Below are positions 24,259 to 33,171 of a DNA stretch of 64,000 bases, in pieces. A program made the translations under genes and the position numbers. The notes beneath the pieces were generated by a model. That model did not search any database. It had not been told where the DNA came from and saw only the letters and a program-made list of their open reading frames with translations. Source of the stretch: Alistipes sp. (GTDB lineage: Bacteria > Bacteroidota > Bacteroidia > Bacteroidales > Rikenellaceae); the NCBI GenBank assembly GCA_017465605.1, contig JAFTVW010000054.1, positions 87,079-151,078 of the forward strand, written 5' to 3'. How positions within the stretch are numbered: position 1 is the first letter of the stretch; every line of letters begins with the position of its first letter.

Positions 24259-24360
24259 AATCTATTCTTTTTATTGTTATTTTCTGTTTTAGCGGCCATC
24301 TGCAATGATGGTTCCACCGCAAGTCTTGCAAATATACAAAATATTGGACAAACTACAACA

Positions 24361-24819
24361 CTACTCAACCTCGGCCTCGATGTATATTTTGAGTGGATTG
24401 GCCGAATCTGCGAAATAAAACTCCAAAAGTTTCATCTGCCACCCTGACTGACCTCGTGAATCGTAGGTGAAATGCACATCGCAACTCTGTTTCGAAGCGA
24501 TGGGTTTGCGTTCGTACTCTATGTTCACGCAGCCGCACGAGGTGACGTGGCGTAGCAGCACCATCGATTTCTCGCCAACGTTCTGCAATCTCAAATCCTT
24601 TATCACCTGTTCGCCTTGACGCATCACGCCAAATCGCAATGTGTCGGTAATGCCGCTTTCCAATCCCTCGGTCGAAATATCTACGGTCTGAACCTTGATG
24701 GTCGGAGCTTTGCTCTCCTGCTTTGGATTGGAGCTACTCCCGCCGCACGATACCGTAAGTAGGGTGGCCGTTGCTCCCAAAAGCAATAACGAGATTCCTC
24801 TTTCGATATTTATTCGCAT
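24361..24819 (-). CDS. DUF1573 domain lipoprotein
   Basis: A 152-residue lipoprotein (lipobox TVSC, Cys25) with one DUF1573 Ig-like beta domain. The family hallmark is the sequence LLRHVTSCGCVNIEYERKPI, where a Cys-Gly-Cys follows a run of beta strands, preceded by LRLQNVGEKSMVLL. DUF1573 proteins are abundant in Bacteroidota envelopes and of unknown role. It sits 15 bases after nusB and before yajC in a conserved order, though no link to transcription antitermination is implied. Confidence 0.88.
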   Translation of the reverse strand: MRINIERGISLLLLGATATLLTVSCGGSSSNPKQESKAPTIKVQTVDISTEGLESGITDTLRFGVMRQGEQVIKDLRLQNVGEKSMVLLRHVTSCGCVNIEYERKPIASKQSCDVHFTYDSRGQSGWQMKLLEFYFADSANPLKIYIEAEVE

Positions 24820-24834
24820 AACCGCAAAGGTGAA

Positions 24835-25773
24835 TTATATTAAGCCTCGACCGCTCTTGTTAATCTTGCCGCTCTCTTTGAGCGATATGGTCACCTTGTC
24901 GAGAATTCCGTTGATAAATGTGCTACTGCTTTGCGTAGAGTAGTATTTTGCAATCTCGATATACTCGTCAAGCGTAACTTTCACAGGAATTGATGGGCAC
25001 GATACCAACTCGGCCAAAGCTGTAACCATAATGATATTGTCCATAAATGCGATGCGCTCCACGTCCCAATTGCGAGTGTATTGCTCGATAGTCTCCAAAT
25101 GAGAGTCGAAATTTACTGCCGCATTCTCGAATAGCCCTGTTGCGTAATCCAAATCCTCCTCGCTCTTGAATTTTGGCAATACCTTCACCTCTTTGTGAGA
25201 AGGACGCATATTCGAGAGTGTGCGAGTGACCATCACAAGCGCAAATCCCAAATCATCGTTCCAGAGTATCGACTGCTCGTCGAGAGCCTCCTCCAACTTC
25301 TCGCAATCCTCCAACTCGTTGGTGTAGAAATCCATCACAAGAGCCAAATCCTCGCGGAATGAACGCTCCTGCGAAGCCATATATTTCTTGTAGTATGGAG
25401 CCTGCTCCAACTGATTATATAGCATTCTGATTAGTTCGGGATACTTTGCCCAAGTGAGCTTGTGAGCAGCCAAGTGGTCATTTACCGAATCGCTCTCGGC
25501 AATCAGGTGAATAACACTATTCTCAACAAATTTGCGGTTGGGATTCAAATCTTCATAAGTGGGTAGTTTTTTCTGCATAGCGGCCTGCTGTCGCTGCTCG
25601 GCATAGTGAGCCAATTCTACCACCAATGAGAGCATCTGAAAATAGAGGTCGTAAGTCTTGTCGATTGATGCAATGAGAGTTTTCTCCGAGGCCATCAATG
25701 AATCCGACTCCGATTTCAGGTGCATATACAAGGCCTTGATGACCTTAATTCTGAGCATTCTTCTGCTTATCAT
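24835..25773 (-). CDS. nusB: Transcription antitermination factor NusB (long Bacteroidota form)
   Basis: NusB pairs with NusE (ribosomal protein S10) on boxA RNA to keep RNA polymerase from terminating in rRNA operons. Here the protein is 312 residues, about twice the E. coli length: the N-terminus (ISRRMLRIKVIKALYMHLKS) and the C-terminal helical domain (RIAFMDNIIMVTALAELVSCPSIPVKVTLDEYIEIAKYYS, then FINGILDKV) match NusB, with a long helical insert between, as is usual for Bacteroidota. The first gene of the nusB-DUF1573-yajC unit, with a consensus promoter upstream. Confidence 0.92.
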   Translation of the reverse strand: MISRRMLRIKVIKALYMHLKSESDSLMASEKTLIASIDKTYDLYFQMLSLVVELAHYAEQRQQAAMQKKLPTYEDLNPNRKFVENSVIHLIAESDSVNDHLAAHKLTWAKYPELIRMLYNQLEQAPYYKKYMASQERSFREDLALVMDFYTNELEDCEKLEEALDEQSILWNDDLGFALVMVTRTLSNMRPSHKEVKVLPKFKSEEDLDYATGLFENAAVNFDSHLETIEQYTRNWDVERIAFMDNIIMVTALAELVSCPSIPVKVTLDEYIEIAKYYSTQSSSTFINGILDKVTISLKESGKINKSGRGLI

Positions 25774-25811
25774 ATTATAGAACTTTATCGCTGTATGCGT
25801 TTTTCATTGGG

Positions 25812-25843
25812 CAAAGATAATACAAGCCGAGTTGCCAAACAAA
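25812..25843 (-). promoter_or_regulatory. Promoter of nusB
   Basis: On the minus strand, TTTG (25840-25843) and TATCTTTG (25812-25819) are separated by 20 bases, a full match to the Bacteroidota consensus. Confidence 0.75.
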
Positions 25844-25864
25844 TAATTGCGCTTAAATTAGTCG

Positions 25865-25897
25865 ATAATTTTTCTATAAAAATCCAATAATTTTTCT
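25865..25897 (+). repeat. 11-bp direct repeat with 22-bp period upstream of the GH106 gene
   Basis: ATAATTTTTCT is present at 25865-25875 and 25887-25897. The second copy abuts the -7 box at 25897. The 22-base period is about two helical turns, as for a dimeric activator site. Confidence 0.6.
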
Positions 25898-25904
25898 AAA
25901 TTTG
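25897..25904 (+). promoter_or_regulatory. -7 box for the GH106-GH92 genes
   Basis: TAAATTTG, matching TAnnTTTG. No -33 TTTG is apparent, consistent with activator dependence. The leader to the ATG at 26046 would be about 135 bases. Confidence 0.5.
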
Positions 25905-26045
25905 CAATCAATGTTTTTTGGAATTGTGGTTTTAGAAGATGTGTGAAATAAGAGTTGTGCCGGCAAAACACTCTTATAATAAAATCCAACAGCTTATTGG
26001 AACGCATATCAAGGAATTGAAAATTAAGTCTAAATATAAATCATT

Positions 26046-29000
26046 ATGAAAAGAGTTCAGGCTATATCTTTGTCCGTAGTTGTATTGCTGTCGATGATTT
26101 TCTCTGTTTCGTGTCGTGATACAAAACCTGTGGCAGTACCATCTTCGACAGAGATGGGTCGCAAGTTTGGTAATCACGATCGCAAAGCTTTTGTCTCGCC
26201 CGATAAGGCTCATTATCCTGAGACTTGGTTTCACTATATTGGAGGTAATGTATCTCTCGAAGGCATCACTGCCGATTTAGAGGCTATTGCTTCGGCTGGT
26301 CTTTCGGGTGTACAGCTCTTTCACGGCCAGTTCGGTGGCCAGTGGCCCGCTACAAACGATAAGATTGAGTGCCTGAGTGAGAATTGGGATTCAGCTGTGA
26401 AATATACTGCCGAAGAGTGTAAACGTTTGGGACTTAGATTCACTATGCAGAACTGCCCGGGTTGGGCAATGTCGGGCGGCCCGTGGATTAAACCCGAAAA
26501 TGCTATGCGTACTTTGGTTTATAGCAGAGCCGATGTAGAGGGTGGTGATGTTGAAATTACTCTGGAAAAACCCAAGCCAAGTTCCGAGTCGTGGCGCGAT
26601 TATCGCGATATCGCAGTTGTTGCATTTCCTCGTTTGGAGGGTGATTTGGGCAAACCATTGGCCTATACCACAATCAAGGGTAGTGGCGATTATAATTGGA
26701 AGGAGTTGATGCTCAGTGCCAGAACGATAAAATTTCCTCCCACTACTGCCGATAATCCCCATTGGGTGGAAACCCGTTTTTCGACTCCATCGGTGGTACG
26801 CTCGATTGAGTTCCCTTCTGTCCAGAGCCTCAATCACAATATGTCATATGAGCCCGGAGTTCACATAACTTGTTATGTTATCAAGGCCGATGGCAGCAAA
26901 CATAAAGTGGTTGATGCCGATTTGCCACAAAGTAGCTGGCAGGATAATTACCCGATTACATTTGCTTGTGAAGAAAAGGGTGAAGCTGTTGGTTGCCGTA
27001 TCGAACTTACCAATGCTTACGATATGAATATGCGTGGCGTGAAGGTATGGTCGGCAGCATACAAAAATAGCTGGCAGTCGGAGGCTGGCTGGACTTTGCG
27101 TAGTTTTGAGCGCACAGCCGACGATGTTGAGCAGAGCGCAGAGGCCTATATTGCCAATAACGGAGTGGTTGATATCTCGCAACATATGGACACTGAGGGT
27201 AATCTCAAATGGAGTCCCCCGAAGGGTGGAGAGTGGACTATCTTGCGAATAGGCCACATCAACGAGGGTAAGAGGAATGCCCCTGCACCCCCAGAGGGGA
27301 CAGGCTGGGAGTGCGATAAACTCTCGACCGAAGGCCCAGATGCTCACTATGCTGGATATATTGGCCGACTTACAAGCGGTGTGTTGCAGGGTGGTATGCT
27401 TGGTGGACTTCTGCTCGATAGTTGGGAGTGCAGAACTCAGATGTGGACTATGAAAATGGAGCAGGAGTTTAGCGAGCGTAAGGGTTATGAATTGCGTAAA
27501 TGGTTGCCTGCACTCTTTGGTTATGTGATTGATTCACCTGAAACCACATCTCGCTTTTTGCTTGATTGGCGTTCCGTTGTGGGTGATTTGTTTGCCAATA
27601 AATTCTATCGTCGTATGGCCGAGTTGGGCCACGCCGAGGGCCTGACCGTATCATACGAAACAGCCGCTGGCGATATCTTTCCAGCCGATATTATGGAGTA
27701 TTTCAAGTACGCCGATATCCCTATGTGCGAGTTCTGGCACCCATATTCCACTGGATATGTGGGCTCGATTAATTTCAAACCCATCAAACCCACTGCTTCG
27801 GCTGCTCGACTTTATGGCAAGCCTCGTGTTGCGGCAGAGTCGTTCACCTCGTTTTCGCTCACTTGGGACGAACATTTGGATATGCTCAAAGAGTATGCCG
27901 ACTACCACTTTGTAGAGGGTGTTACTCATAATGTTTTCCATACCTATACCCACAATCCTCAGATTGGATTCCTGCCACCGGGTACATCTATGGGCTCTCG
28001 AATCGGAACACCATTCCTGCGTGGTCAGACTTGGTGGCCATATGTTGGACAACTCACCACATATCTGGCACGATGCAGCTATATGTTGGAGCGAGGCCGC
28101 TCGGTATCTGATGTGTTGTGGTATTTGGGCGATGAGATTAGCCATAAACCCGATCAGGAGTATCCTTTCCCCTGCGGTTACAAATACGATTATTGTAATC
28201 CCGATGTTTTGCTCAATCGCCTTAGTGTTAAAGGTGGAAATATTGTAACTCCCGAGGGCCTATCGTACAGAGTGTTGTGGATTCCTGAAAACAAACGTAT
28301 GCGGCCTGAAACTTTGGAGCGTCTGCACTCTCTTTTGGAGCAGGGTGCTACGATTGTAGCCAATGCTCCTGCATCGCTCGCAACGTTGCAGGGCGGTGAG
28401 GAATCTCAGCAACGTTTCGATAAGGCTGTCAAAGCCATTTGGGGTGGTGCTTCCGATGGCGAAATTTCGCAGGTGGGTGCTGGCCGATTGTTGAGCGGAA
28501 TCTCAATTGATGAGGCTTTGGCTATGCTCTCTATCAAACCCGATGTTAAAGGCGATGTCAGATGGATTCATCGCACTGTTAAGGGTGCAGATTGGTATTT
28601 CGTTACACCCGAGAAATTGTCATCATTCAGTGGTGAGGTGGCGTTCTTGGCCGATGGCGCAGCCGAGTTGTGGAATCCTGTAACGGGAGAGATTGAGCCT
28701 TTGGCAGTTGAGCGTAGGGGTGATTACTCGGTCGTTACTCTCGATATGCCCCAAGCTGGCTCTTGCTTTGTAGTGTTTGAGCACGATGCAAAGCAAAAGA
28801 GTCCAAAAACTATCGAATATAAGAACCAGCAGCCTATCAATTCAGAGTGGACTGTTCGTTTCCCCGAAGGTTGGGGTGCTCCCGCCGAGTTGAAGATTTC
28901 GGACTTGGTGGCTTGGTCTAATTTGCCTATCTCGGAGGAGGGTAAAGCCTTTTCGGGTAGTGTGGTTTACTCTAATAAATTCAATCTGCAAGAAGTACCC

Positions 29001-29294
29001 GATAAACTTTTGTTGGATTTGGGTAGTGTCAATATGATTGCTGAGGTGACGATAAATTCTCAGGTTTTGCGACCTTTGTGGTGTGCACCTTACTCAATCG
29101 ATATTGCCGATTATGTTCGCAAGGGCGAGAATGATTTGCAGATTAAAGTCACAAGCACTTGGTTTAATCGTTTGGTTTACGATGCCTCAAAACCAGAATC
29201 CGAGCGCAAGACGTGGACAATCAGCGGCCCATCGGCTCAATCTCAGCTTAAAGAGTATGGTTTGTTTGGCCCTGTTGTGTTGAAGAGTGAATAA
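26046..29294 (+). CDS. GH106-like glycosidase, putative alpha-L-rhamnosidase
   Basis: A 1082-residue exported lipoprotein (lipobox VSC, Cys23) resembling glycoside hydrolase family 106. Typical opening features are FHYIGGNVSLEGITADLEAI, AGLSGVQLFHGQFG and QNCPGWAMSGGPWI. The catalytic barrel spans roughly residues 40-640, with carboxylates in LLDSWECRTQMW, VAAESFTSF and MCEFWHPY as candidates for active-site residues. The C-terminal part (SVVYSNKFNL, NLPISEEGKAF) is a jelly-roll-type domain. GH106 enzymes release L-rhamnose from plant polysaccharides such as rhamnogalacturonan. The GH92 gene follows by 43 bases. No SusC/SusD pair is nearby, and subgroup specificity is not certain. Confidence 0.82.
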   Translation: MKRVQAISLSVVVLLSMIFSVSCRDTKPVAVPSSTEMGRKFGNHDRKAFVSPDKAHYPETWFHYIGGNVSLEGITADLEAIASAGLSGVQLFHGQFGGQWPATNDKIECLSENWDSAVKYTAEECKRLGLRFTMQNCPGWAMSGGPWIKPENAMRTLVYSRADVEGGDVEITLEKPKPSSESWRDYRDIAVVAFPRLEGDLGKPLAYTTIKGSGDYNWKELMLSARTIKFPPTTADNPHWVETRFSTPSVVRSIEFPSVQSLNHNMSYEPGVHITCYVIKADGSKHKVVDADLPQSSWQDNYPITFACEEKGEAVGCRIELTNAYDMNMRGVKVWSAAYKNSWQSEAGWTLRSFERTADDVEQSAEAYIANNGVVDISQHMDTEGNLKWSPPKGGEWTILRIGHINEGKRNAPAPPEGTGWECDKLSTEGPDAHYAGYIGRLTSGVLQGGMLGGLLLDSWECRTQMWTMKMEQEFSERKGYELRKWLPALFGYVIDSPETTSRFLLDWRSVVGDLFANKFYRRMAELGHAEGLTVSYETAAGDIFPADIMEYFKYADIPMCEFWHPYSTGYVGSINFKPIKPTASAARLYGKPRVAAESFTSFSLTWDEHLDMLKEYADYHFVEGVTHNVFHTYTHNPQIGFLPPGTSMGSRIGTPFLRGQTWWPYVGQLTTYLARCSYMLERGRSVSDVLWYLGDEISHKPDQEYPFPCGYKYDYCNPDVLLNRLSVKGGNIVTPEGLSYRVLWIPENKRMRPETLERLHSLLEQGATIVANAPASLATLQGGEESQQRFDKAVKAIWGGASDGEISQVGAGRLLSGISIDEALAMLSIKPDVKGDVRWIHRTVKGADWYFVTPEKLSSFSGEVAFLADGAAELWNPVTGEIEPLAVERRGDYSVVTLDMPQAGSCFVVFEHDAKQKSPKTIEYKNQQPINSEWTVRFPEGWGAPAELKISDLVAWSNLPISEEGKAFSGSVVYSNKFNLQEVPDKLLLDLGSVNMIAEVTINSQVLRPLWCAPYSIDIADYVRKGENDLQIKVTSTWFNRLVYDASKPESERKTWTISGPSAQSQLKEYGLFGPVVLKSE

Positions 29295-29337
29295 AAGTTT
29301 TTTATAATTAATAAGATATAAATTAAAACGCAGTAAT

Positions 29338-31341
29338 ATGAAACGAGTTTTGTTGTCAATAGTGGCCCTTTGTGCTGTGATTGTATGTTCGGCACAAAAC
29401 GAGAAATATGTGAATATGTTTCTCGGAACAAGTGGTGATCACGGTCAGATGTCACCTGCTGCGGCAGTTCCTTTTGGAGCTATTGCCGTTGGCCCCGATA
29501 GCTCTCCCGCAAGCCACGTTGGATATGATTATTCGGTGGCAACCGTAAGCGGTGTCTCGATTAATCGTGTGTCGGGAGTTGGTTGTAGTGGTACGGGTTG
29601 TAATATCAGCGTAAGACCTGCTATGCCCGATGCCATTTTGAAGATTGTGAAGGGTACAGAGAATGCTCACCCCGGATATTACGAGACAATGTTCGATAAT
29701 GGCGTGAAGGGTGAATTTACAGCCACAAAGAATATGGCTGTCGAGCGATATATCTTCCCCGAACAGGGCCGTAAACTCCTTTTTGTGGATTTCTCATCTT
29801 CGGTTGAGAAGCGTAATGTTAAATCATCGTATGAGGTCGTGTCGGATAAATTAATCAAGGGTTGTGTTGATTCTCCTACCGCTTGTTCAAGAGGAAGTTA
29901 TAGGCTTTACTTCAACTTTTGCGTTAACTCTTCCTACAAGGTTGTAGAGAGTTCTGCAACCACCGCTTTGTTGGAGTTCGCAGCCGATACCAAGCAGGTT
30001 GAGGTGCGTATTGCGGTGTCGGCTGTTGGTCAAGATGCAGCCGATGATATTGCAGCCGATTGGCAGTCGTATAGCTTTAAGAAGTTGCATAAGATGGCTT
30101 GTGCCGAGTGGCGTGAAAAACTCAATCAAATCGACGTCGAGGGCAGTACCGAGGATCAGCGAAAGATTTTTTACACACTCCTTTATAGAGTCTATCTCAG
30201 CCCGATGGACGTTACAACCAACGATGGTCGCTATAAAGCTACCGATGGCAAGATTTACAATGCTGATGGGTTCAATTACTACACCTCTTGGAGTATGTGG
30301 GATTCATTCCGCACAAAATTCCCTCTGCTTACAATCGTTGAGCCTGAGGCTACGCGCGATATTACACTCTCGCTATTGCATCAGTATAGAACAGGCAAAG
30401 CCAATTGGGCCACACCTCACGAGTCGGCCCCAACGGTGCGTACCGAGCATAGTGGAGTTGTGATTCTTGATGCGTGGAAAAAGGGTATTCGCAATGTGGA
30501 TTTGAAAATCGGCTATGAGGGTATGAAACGCGAGGCTGCGTTTGATTTGCTCTATCGTACACCAGACCAGCGTTTGGAGAGTTCGTATGACTTGTGGGCG
30601 TTGGCTCAGATTGCCGATATTCTTGGCGAGAAAGATGATGCCAAGATGTATATGGCTAAGGCCGATTCCTTGTTCGATGCCACTTGGCCAACAGAGTTTA
30701 TGACTATCCGCGACGACTTTACAAAGATGCGTGGTAATGGCTTGTATCAAGGTACACGTTGGCAGTATCGTTGGGCTGCGCCTCACTGCTTCGATAAGAT
30801 GATTAAGTTGGTGGGTCAGAAGACTCTTGCCGAGCAGATTGATTACTTCTTCAAGAACGATTTGTTCAATCAAGGCAACGAGCCCGATATCCATACTCCA
30901 TTCTTGTATAATGTTTTTGGAAATCCGGCTGGTAGTCAACGTCTTGTGCGTGATTTGCTTACTCGCGAAGATATGGTGCATCGTTACGGAGGCAATGCCG
31001 AGTACCCAACTCCTTTTGTGGGGCGTGCATTCCAAAACAAACTCGATGGTTTTGCTCCCGAAATGGACGAGGACGATGGAACTATGAGTGCGTGGTATAT
31101 CTTCTGTTCGATGGGATTCTATCCTGTTACGGTGGGTGACAATTGCTACGAAATGGTCTCTCCGCTATATGATAAAATCAAGATTCGTTCAGGTGCTAAC
31201 ACCATTACAATTAGCACTTCGGGTCGTAAGTCAGCCGATGATTTGATTCGCTCAATCGAGATTGATGGTAAACCTATGGAGGGCTATACACTCAGCCACG
31301 ATGTGTTCTTGAAGAACTCAAAGATTACTATCCACTATTAA
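29338..31341 (+). CDS. GH92 family glycosidase (alpha-mannosidase type)
   Basis: A 667-residue exported enzyme with a cleavable signal peptide (cut near CSA-QNE). GH92 features are the N-terminal NMFLGTSGDHGQMSPAAAVPFG, the substrate region GNEPDIHTPFLYN, SWSMWDSFRTKFPLLT, and EMDEDDGTMSAWYIFCSMGFYP, which corresponds to the catalytic Asp region. GH92 enzymes are calcium-dependent exo-alpha-mannosidases, each acting on one type of linkage in N-glycans or yeast mannan. Lying 43 bases after the GH106 gene, it is probably co-transcribed, which would make the pair unusual in joining rhamnose and mannose cleavage. Subsite specificity is not visible. Confidence 0.9.
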   Translation: MKRVLLSIVALCAVIVCSAQNEKYVNMFLGTSGDHGQMSPAAAVPFGAIAVGPDSSPASHVGYDYSVATVSGVSINRVSGVGCSGTGCNISVRPAMPDAILKIVKGTENAHPGYYETMFDNGVKGEFTATKNMAVERYIFPEQGRKLLFVDFSSSVEKRNVKSSYEVVSDKLIKGCVDSPTACSRGSYRLYFNFCVNSSYKVVESSATTALLEFAADTKQVEVRIAVSAVGQDAADDIAADWQSYSFKKLHKMACAEWREKLNQIDVEGSTEDQRKIFYTLLYRVYLSPMDVTTNDGRYKATDGKIYNADGFNYYTSWSMWDSFRTKFPLLTIVEPEATRDITLSLLHQYRTGKANWATPHESAPTVRTEHSGVVILDAWKKGIRNVDLKIGYEGMKREAAFDLLYRTPDQRLESSYDLWALAQIADILGEKDDAKMYMAKADSLFDATWPTEFMTIRDDFTKMRGNGLYQGTRWQYRWAAPHCFDKMIKLVGQKTLAEQIDYFFKNDLFNQGNEPDIHTPFLYNVFGNPAGSQRLVRDLLTREDMVHRYGGNAEYPTPFVGRAFQNKLDGFAPEMDEDDGTMSAWYIFCSMGFYPVTVGDNCYEMVSPLYDKIKIRSGANTITISTSGRKSADDLIRSIEIDGKPMEGYTLSHDVFLKNSKITIHY

Positions 31342-31355
31342 GAAACGTTTTGAGT

Positions 31356-31372
31356 AAAGAAACAGTTTCTTT
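31356..31372 (+). other. Palindrome after the GH92 gene
   Basis: AAAGAAAC (31356-31363) and GTTTCTTT (31365-31372) flank a single A. It may act as a weak hairpin terminator or a binding site near the next promoter. Confidence 0.4.
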
Positions 31373-31400
31373 ATAGAGATGTTAGTTGTCTGAATTTTTG

Positions 31401-31408
31401 TATCTTTG
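31401..31408 (+). promoter_or_regulatory. -7 box for the CvfB-like gene
   Basis: TATCTTTG, perfect TAnnTTTG, 49 bases before the ATG at 31458. No convincing -33 element at the usual spacing. Confidence 0.6.
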
Positions 31409-31457
31409 CCGCGCAGTGGCCGAATGAATGGTTGCGCACTTGCAAAAAGAGTAAATT

Positions 31458-32291
31458 ATGAAAGTAGGACGTATTCAAACCTTGAAGGTTAGCCGCATAT
31501 CGGATTACGGATTGTATTTGGCCGATGACGAGGGTCAGGAGGTACTTCTTCCCAACCGCTTTGTGTCGCTTGCGAATGCCGTAGGCGATGAGATTGAGGT
31601 CTTTGTGTATCACGATTCGGAGGATAGATTGGTTGCTACGACCGATAAGCCTCTTATAACCGAAGGCCGAGTGGCTTACCTGAAAGTTATAGATAAAAAT
31701 ATTCACGGAGCATTCCTTGATTGGGGTGTGTCGGGTAAGGATTTGTTCTTGCCAAACCGCAATCAGCAGGGTGGTGTGCTGGCTGGCCGCAGCTATGTGG
31801 TGTGGTTGTATGTAGATAATATCACAGGCCGATGCGTAGCTACAATGAAACTCAAAGGCTTCATCGATAACGATGTAATCACCGTTGAGCCTCGCCAAAA
31901 GGTCGATTTGCTTATCGCGTCGGAGAGCCCAATCGGCTATCGTGCTATTATCAACTCGCGCCATTGGGGTATGATATATAAGAATCAGATTTTTAGTGAT
32001 GTTAGAGTAGGCGATAGCTTGGAGGGTTATGTGCGTCGTATTACCGAGGATAACCGTATTGATTTGTCGTTGCGTCGTGAGGGATACGATGGTGTGGCAG
32101 CATCGGCCGAGACCCTCTATTCATTATTGCGAAATAATGGGGGCGAGTTGTCGGTTGGTGATGACTCTTCGCCCGAGGAGGTGCACGCCGTAACGCAGAT
32201 GAGTAAAAAAGTATTTAAGCGAGCCGTCGGAATGTTGTTAAAACGTGGCGATATTGTAGCTGAGGGTCATCAGATTAAACTCAAAAAATAA
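31458..32291 (+). CDS. CvfB-type S1 RNA-binding protein
   Basis: A 277-residue cytoplasmic protein with tandem S1-like OB folds and a C-terminal winged-helix domain, the layout of CvfB. The first S1-like unit is MKVGRIQTLKVSRISDYGLYLA, the second VAYLKVIDKNIHGAFLDWGVSGKDLF, the third begins near RVGDSLEGYVRRITEDNRIDLSL. The C-terminus (SKKVFKRAVGMLLKRGDIV) is the winged helix. CvfB family members bind RNA and, in staphylococci, influence virulence; the role here is unknown. The methyltransferase gene begins 2 bases after its stop, so translation is probably coupled. Confidence 0.88.
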   Translation: MKVGRIQTLKVSRISDYGLYLADDEGQEVLLPNRFVSLANAVGDEIEVFVYHDSEDRLVATTDKPLITEGRVAYLKVIDKNIHGAFLDWGVSGKDLFLPNRNQQGGVLAGRSYVVWLYVDNITGRCVATMKLKGFIDNDVITVEPRQKVDLLIASESPIGYRAIINSRHWGMIYKNQIFSDVRVGDSLEGYVRRITEDNRIDLSLRREGYDGVAASAETLYSLLRNNGGELSVGDDSSPEEVHAVTQMSKKVFKRAVGMLLKRGDIVAEGHQIKLKK

Positions 32292-32293
32292 TT

Positions 32294-33061
32294 ATGGCAA
32301 AAATCCATACTGCCGAGCGAGTATCGGCACGCGATGCATCAGATAATTTCGTTTTTCAACGCTCGATTTTGGCCTATTATAAGGCTGCCGAATTGGTTTC
32401 GGGAGATGTGTTGGAGATTGGTACGGGTATGGGTTATGGTGTCGATGTGATTGCCCCTGCCGCCAAGAGTTTTACAACGATTGACAAGTGCCGACCAGAG
32501 TTTGAAAAACCTCTCCCCGAAAATACCTCTTTTCGTCAGATGGTCGTTCCTCCAATTGATTTTGCCGACGAGAGTTTCGATTATGTGGTGTCGTTTCAGG
32601 TAATTGAGCATATCGAGCGAGATTCCGATTTTGTTAAGGAGGTATGCCGAGTATTGCGCCCCGGTGGCAAATTTATCGTTTCAACCCCCAATGCCCCAAT
32701 GTCGCTTACTCGCAATCCGTGGCACGTTAGGGAGTATCGTTCCGAGGAGTTGAAAAATTTGCTTTTGGGTAGCTTTTCATCGGTTGAGTGTATGGGCGTT
32801 GACGGCAATGAACGAGTGATGGAGTATTACGAGCAGAACCGTCGTGGCGTGGAGCGTATAACCCGTTTCGATATTTTCGATTTTCAGCATCGTCTGCCGC
32901 GTTGGGTATTGCAGATTCCATACGATTTGCTGAATCGTCTGAATCGTCGCCGATTGCTTGCTCAGAATGAGGGTCTTACAACCTCTATCCGTATGGAGGA
33001 TTATAATATTGGCCCCATTACAGATCATAGTTTCGACCTTTATTACATCGCCACCAAATAG
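32294..33061 (+). CDS. Class I SAM-dependent methyltransferase
   Basis: A 255-residue cytoplasmic enzyme of the Methyltransf_11/UbiE-like group. The glycine-rich SAM-binding motif I is VLEIGTGMGYGVDVI (about residues 39-53), followed by FDYVVSFQVIEHIE (post-II) and RVLRPGGKFIVSTPN (motif III). The substrate is unknown; the C-terminal ~80 residues (ERITRFDIFDFQHRLPRW) are basic and may hold the target. It is joined to the CvfB-like gene by a 2-base gap, and its last codons form one arm of the terminator that follows. Confidence 0.88.
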   Translation: MAKIHTAERVSARDASDNFVFQRSILAYYKAAELVSGDVLEIGTGMGYGVDVIAPAAKSFTTIDKCRPEFEKPLPENTSFRQMVVPPIDFADESFDYVVSFQVIEHIERDSDFVKEVCRVLRPGGKFIVSTPNAPMSLTRNPWHVREYRSEELKNLLLGSFSSVECMGVDGNERVMEYYEQNRRGVERITRFDIFDFQHRLPRWVLQIPYDLLNRLNRRRLLAQNEGLTTSIRMEDYNIGPITDHSFDLYYIATK

Positions 33062-33079
33062 TGTGGCGATATTTTTTTT
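33047..33079 (+). terminator. Terminator overlapping the methyltransferase stop codon
   Basis: ATCGCCAC (33047-33054, inside the final codons) pairs with GTGGCGAT (33063-33070) around an 8-base loop containing the TAG stop; an eight-T tract follows (33072-33079). Confidence 0.88.
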
Positions 33080-33171
33080 GCAAAAATCTCGGCTTATAAG
33101 GCGTGTTTTATTGGATTTTTTATTATCTTTATGAATTAACAAATAGTTTTTTGCTGATATAGACAATTTGT

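Noticed and set aside
30373-31035. A 220-codon minus-strand frame inside the GH92 gene
   Set aside because: Antisense to a conserved glycosidase; no recognisable product.
26046-31341. A complete polysaccharide utilisation locus
   Set aside because: SusC, SusD and sensor genes are missing on both sides.
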